The notes under the pieces: model-generated | The model's database searches: none | The model's input: the letters and a program-made list of their open reading frames with translations, nothing else | Told to the model about the DNA's origin: nothing | NCBI RefSeq assembly: GCF_015910535.1 | Contig: NZ_JACBJG010000001.1 | Coordinates: 186,001-250,000 of the forward strand | Origin: Saccharomonospora sp. NB11 | GTDB taxonomy: Bacteria; Actinomycetota; Actinomycetes; Mycobacteriales; Pseudonocardiaceae | Length of the DNA stretch: 64,000 bases | Direction: 5' to 3' | Program-made: the position numbers and the translations under genes | Part shown: positions 60,469-64,000 of the stretch, piece by piece | How the letters are laid out: every line of letters begins with the position of its first letter | Position numbering within the stretch: the first letter of the stretch is position 1

Positions 60469-61293
60469 TCAGCCACGCGCCTTCAACGCCGCGTCGTAGA
60501 GCTCCTTCTTCGACACCCCGGCGGCCTGGGCGACCTCCCCGGCCACCGACTTCAGCCGCTCACCGGACTCCACCCGCGTCAACACCTCACCGACGAGGTC
60601 GGCGAGCGCGACGGTCCGCGGTGCGGCTCCCTCCACCACCACGGTGATCTCGCCGCGCACCCCGTCCGCCGCCCACTCGGCCAGCTCCCCGAGCCCACCA
60701 CGACGCACTTCCTCGTAGGTCTTCGTCAGCTCCCGGCAGACGGCGGCCCTGCGGTCGGCCCCGAGCACCTCGGCGGCCTCCGTCAACGTCGCGGCGAGGC
60801 GGTGGGGCGACTCGAAGAACACCACCGTGCGCGGCTGGTCCACCAACTCGCGCAGCCAACGGGTGCGCTCCCCCGGCTTCCGGGGAGCGAAGCCGTCGAA
60901 GCAGAAGCGGTCCGGCGGCAGGCCCGACACCGCGAGCGCGGTCGTCACCGCGGACGGCCCGGGCACGCACGTCACGCCGATCCCCTCCTCGACGCAGGCC
61001 GCGACGAGCCGGTAGCCGGGGTCGGAGACGCTCGGCATCCCGGCGTCGGTGACCAGCACCACCGTCTGACCACCCCGCAACGCCTCCAACAGCCTCGGCA
61101 GGCGGGCGGCCTCGACGTCCTCGTAAAAGCTCACCACCCGACCGCGTGGCGTCACGCCGAGCGTCGTCGCGAGCGCCCGGAATCGGCGGGTGTCCTCGGC
61201 CGCCACCACGTCGGCCTCGGCCACGACCTCGGCGAGTCGGGGCGAGGCGTCGCGGGAGTCACCGAGCGGGGTGGCAGCGAGTACGAGCGTCAC
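60469..61293 (-). CDS. rsmI: 16S rRNA 2'-O-methyltransferase RsmI
   Basis: The product is 274 aa. It is an SAM-dependent tetrapyrrole-methylase-fold enzyme with VLAATPLGDSRDASPRLAEV, AAEDTRRFRALA, LVTDAGMPSVSDPGYRLV and FESPHRLAATL. It methylates the C1402 ribose in 16S rRNA. The GTG start at 61293 lies 33 bp from the divergent pmt start, so both genes share a very short promoter region. Confidence 0.95.
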   Translation of the reverse strand: MTLVLAATPLGDSRDASPRLAEVVAEADVVAAEDTRRFRALATTLGVTPRGRVVSFYEDVEAARLPRLLEALRGGQTVVLVTDAGMPSVSDPGYRLVAACVEEGIGVTCVPGPSAVTTALAVSGLPPDRFCFDGFAPRKPGERTRWLRELVDQPRTVVFFESPHRLAATLTEAAEVLGADRRAAVCRELTKTYEEVRRGGLGELAEWAADGVRGEITVVVEGAAPRTVALADLVGEVLTRVESGERLKSVAGEVAQAAGVSKKELYDAALKARG

Positions 61294-61326
61294 AACGCCA
61301 GAGGCTAGCCCGTAGTATCGGGGCCC

Positions 61327-62895
61327 GTGACCGCACTCCTCACCCGTTCGTCGGCGGGCGGCGTGGGCCGAGCGCCACAGGTCTCCGAGCCCCCGAGCGA
61401 CCGCGAGGCCGCGCTCCTCGGCAGGCCTCTGCCCGGCGACCGGATCCGCGCGCTGATCGTCACGGTGGTTCTCGGCGCGATCGGCGGGTTCCTGCGGTTG
61501 CTCGACCTCGGTGTTCCCACGGACAAGGGGACACCGGTCTTCGACGAGAAGCACTACGTGCCGCAGGCGTGGCAGATGCTGCGCAACGGCGGGTACGAGG
61601 ACAACTACGGCTACGAGCTCGTCGTGCACCCGCCGCTGGCAAAGCAACTGATCGCCGTGGGCGAGTGGCTGTTCGGGTACAACGGCTGGGGCTGGCGGTT
61701 CAGCGCCGCCGTGGCCGGCACTTTGATCGTGGTGCTCACCATCCGCATCGCGCGCAGGTTGACCCGGTCGACACTGCTCGGCGCGGTGGCGGGTGTGCTC
61801 GTCATCTGCGACGGGGTGCTGCACCTGCAGTCGCGGATGGGGATGCTCGACATCTTCATCGCCCTCTTCGTGCTGGGCGCGTTCGGCTGTCTGCTCTGCG
61901 ACCGCGACCAGGTGCGGGAGCGGTTGGCGACGGCCGTGCGCGAGGGCTGGATCGACTCGTCCGACTTCGGGCCCCGGCTGGGTTTCCGCTGGTGGCGGTT
62001 CGGGACCGGGGTGCTGCTCGGGCTCGCCACGGCCGTGAAGTGGTCCGGCGCCTACTGGGTGATCGCGTTCGGTCTGCTCTGCCTGGCCTTCGATATCGCC
62101 GCACGCAGGACGGCCGGGGTTCGCAGGCCGTGGGTCGGTGCGCTGCGGCAGGACCTGCTGCCCGCCGCCTGGGGCATCGGCGTGATCTCGGTGCTCGTGT
62201 ACCTGGGTAGCTGGTGGGCGTGGTTCGCCAGCGAGACCGCCACCGACCGGCACTACGTCGAACTCCAGGGCATGGGCGACGGCCCGTTCGGGTTCGTGCC
62301 CGCCGCCTTGCGGTCGCTGTTCCTCTACACCACGAACGTGCTGGACTTCCACAGCAACCTCTCGACCCCCGACGGCGACCCGCACCCGTGGGAGTCGAAG
62401 CCCTGGACGTGGCCCATGGGATTGCGCCCGATGCTCTACTACTACGAGTCGGGCGAGAAGATCACCGGCTGCGGCGAGACCGAGTGCGTCAGCGCCACCA
62501 TGCTCATCGGCACGCCGGCGATGTGGTGGCTGGCGCTCCCGGTGCTCGGCTGGGGCCTGTGGCGGGCGGTGTTCCGCGCGGACTGGCGCTACGCCGCCGT
62601 CCTCGTCGGGTACCTGGCGGGTCTGCTGCCGTGGTTCGTGAACCTCGACCGGCAGATGTACTTCTTCTACGCCACCCCGCTCGCACCGTTCCTGGCGCTC
62701 GGACTCACGCTCGTGCTCGGGCAGATCCTCGGCGCACGCGGCCACACGGAACGCCGAGGCACCGGGCTGTTGGTCGTGTCGTTGTACGTCGGGCTCGTGG
62801 TGGCGAACTTCGCATGGCTGTGGCCGATCCTCGTCGGCGAGCCGATCACCTACGACCGGTGGCAGGCGGAGATGTGGCTCCCGTCGTGGCGCTGA
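61327..62895 (+). CDS. pmt: Protein O-mannosyltransferase
   Basis: The product is 522 aa with about 10-11 membrane segments. The GT-C family acidic pair is D73-E74 in PVFDEKHYVPQAW, followed by HPPLAKQ and a LHLQSRMGMLDIF motif. It transfers mannose from polyprenyl-phosphate-mannose to exported proteins, as Rv1002c does. It is divergent from rsmI, as in mycobacteria. Confidence 0.94.
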   Translation: MTALLTRSSAGGVGRAPQVSEPPSDREAALLGRPLPGDRIRALIVTVVLGAIGGFLRLLDLGVPTDKGTPVFDEKHYVPQAWQMLRNGGYEDNYGYELVVHPPLAKQLIAVGEWLFGYNGWGWRFSAAVAGTLIVVLTIRIARRLTRSTLLGAVAGVLVICDGVLHLQSRMGMLDIFIALFVLGAFGCLLCDRDQVRERLATAVREGWIDSSDFGPRLGFRWWRFGTGVLLGLATAVKWSGAYWVIAFGLLCLAFDIAARRTAGVRRPWVGALRQDLLPAAWGIGVISVLVYLGSWWAWFASETATDRHYVELQGMGDGPFGFVPAALRSLFLYTTNVLDFHSNLSTPDGDPHPWESKPWTWPMGLRPMLYYYESGEKITGCGETECVSATMLIGTPAMWWLALPVLGWGLWRAVFRADWRYAAVLVGYLAGLLPWFVNLDRQMYFFYATPLAPFLALGLTLVLGQILGARGHTERRGTGLLVVSLYVGLVVANFAWLWPILVGEPITYDRWQAEMWLPSWR

Positions 62896-62992
62896 CGCGT
62901 CGACGACCTGACCGGAAGCCGTCCCGGCCCGGCGGAGTCCTCCCGGTGGGTCCTTCCGGGCGACGCCGAGTCTGCGACGTCGTCCGGGACCA

Positions 62993-64000
62993 TCACCGCA
63001 CAGGTCGGGCGTTGCCTCCGTCGTGGTGCGGCCCGCCCTCGGTCTGCTGCCGCGGCACCAGTTTCGTCACGGGGCCGTCGGTGGACGTGCCCGCCCGCGA
63101 CAGCCAGCCCTCCACCTCGCGGTACACGACGTTCAGGGTCGGCCGGTTGCGAGGCTGCTGGTCGAGCGAGGCCGCGAGCAGCCGCGCGTGCACGCTCTGC
63201 CGCGGCAGGTGGGTGGGCGCCTCGGCACGCGCGGCGGCCATCAGCGCGGCCATCGGCGTCTCCCGCGTGCCTCGTGGCGGCTGGCCGGTCAGCGCGTAAC
63301 TCACCGTGGCGGCGAGCTGCCACGCGTCGGACGCCGGGCTCGCGGGCGCACCGGCGGCCGTCTCGGGAGCGACGTAGTCGGGAGTGCCGACCATCATGCC
63401 GGTGGCCGTCAGCTTCGAGTCGCCCCGACTGCGGGCGATGCCGAAGTCGATCAGGTGGGCCACGCCCATCGGGTCGACGATGATGTTGGACGGCTTGATG
63501 TCCCGGTGCAGCACGCCCTTGCTGTGCGCCGCAGCCAACGCGCTGGCCATCGTGGCCCACAGCCGACCCGCGGCCACGTCGTCCAACGGACCACCGTTGT
63601 CGACGATCTCGGCGAGCGGCTGTCCTTCGAGGTACTCCATCACGAGGGCGAGCCCGTCGGGCTCCGCCACGAGGTCGTAGACCCGCACGCAGTTGGGGTG
63701 GCTGAGGGCTGCCAGTGCCCGTGCCTCCCGCTGCATACGTTCCTCGGTGTCACGGTCGGGCGCGTGGGCGATCTTCAGGGCGACCGTACGGCCCAGTTGC
63801 GTGTCCACCGCCTGCCACACCGTGCCGAACCCACCGTGGCCGAGGCGTCGGACCCGACGGAACCGGCTGCTGCCGGCCGTGGAGCTACCCGGCGGGACGG
63901 GCACCGGACCAGGCGTCGCGGCGAGCTCGGCAGGCGGCTCTTCGGCCAAGGCGGTCGGTTCCGGCTCCGGCGCGGGCGCGACGGAGGTCGGTGCGTACTG
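62993..64000 (-). CDS. Serine/threonine protein kinase (5' end outside window)
   Basis: At least 335 codons lie within the window, and the frame stays open to base 64000, where it reads through a Pro/Glu/Ala-rich stretch. A TTG at 63949 is a poor start, so the N-terminus is probably missing. The Hanks-type kinase domain has RRLGHGGFGTVW, the Lys in VALKIA, HRDIKPSN, DFGIAR and the activation segment ending TPDYVAPE. No TM or PASTA domain follows. The C-terminus ends GGPHHDGGNARPVR. The substrate is unknown. Confidence 0.9.
   Translation of the reverse strand, partial: QYAPTSVAPAPEPEPTALAEEPPAELAATPGPVPVPPGSSTAGSSRFRRVRRLGHGGFGTVWQAVDTQLGRTVALKIAHAPDRDTEERMQREARALAALSHPNCVRVYDLVAEPDGLALVMEYLEGQPLAEIVDNGGPLDDVAAGRLWATMASALAAAHSKGVLHRDIKPSNIIVDPMGVAHLIDFGIARSRGDSKLTATGMMVGTPDYVAPETAAGAPASPASDAWQLAATVSYALTGQPPRGTRETPMAALMAAARAEAPTHLPRQSVHARLLAASLDQQPRNRPTLNVVYREVEGWLSRAGTSTDGPVTKLVPRQQTEGGPHHDGGNARPVR

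Overview
The window is high-G+C actinobacterial DNA. Proline, arginine and aspartate codons dominate, many genes start with GTG, and ATGA or GTGA stop/start overlaps are common. The gene content (RpfB with DUF348 and G5 domains, actinobacterial FtsB-DUF501-Ppx, MetRS/TatD/RpfB/KsgA/IspE in a row, a Pmt mannosyltransferase, a Pks16-like fatty acyl-AMP ligase, an IdeR-type iron box) points to the mycolata/Pseudonocardiaceae. A Saccharomonospora- or Amycolatopsis-like organism is my best guess, inferred from content and not from a database match.

Region 1 (0.2-23.9 kb) is more accessory. It has a sortase with an adjacent wall-anchored surface protein, a DivIVA-like coiled-coil protein, and an iron-siderophore binding lipoprotein behind an IdeR box. 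A compact general-stress signalling block follows: a minus-strand stressosome operon rsbR-rsbS-rsbT-(rsbT/PP2C fusion)-rsbU, facing plus-strand RsbV- and RsbW-like genes, with a further RsbW-like kinase nearby. Next come a stand-alone LigD polymerase, a DeoR regulator and a 2-hydroxyacid dehydrogenase flanked by remnants of a HAD phosphatase and probably an FGGY kinase, a TMEM175-type channel, an MHS-family transporter, two tandem paralogous membrane-anchored proteins, TspO, a VOC gene broken by an in-frame TAG, an unusual class I tRNA with a UAA anticodon, NDH-2, a family 5 uracil-DNA glycosylase and an S10 peptidase.

Region 2 (23.9-64 kb) is a conserved housekeeping block. From family knowledge its gene set and order resemble Mycobacterium tuberculosis Rv1002c-Rv1026: ppx, lytic transglycosylase, DUF501, ftsB, eno, mazG, mfd, a TetR gene, glmU, prs, rplY, pth, a pks16-like FAAL, ispE, ksgA, rpfB, tatD, metG, rsmI and pmt. 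Lineage-specific insertions include a VOC protein, a TPR protein, a SurA-like lipoprotein, a PQQ-type sugar dehydrogenase, a fatty-acid desaturase with an operator-like dyad, a TPR-GGDEF protein, two small DivIVA-motif proteins, a MerR/MFS/polysaccharide deacetylase group, an ABC-F ATPase, and an orphan MetN-like ATPase behind a SAM riboswitch. The window ends inside a Ser/Thr protein kinase gene.

The most notable non-coding signals are the SAM riboswitch (about 53940-54025, minus), an IdeR box, a perfect 19-bp DeoR-site palindrome with a second degenerate copy, a 21-nt tandem repeat family at two loci in opposite orientation, several strong hairpin terminators and two tRNAs. I saw no CRISPR array, insertion sequence, prophage or rRNA.
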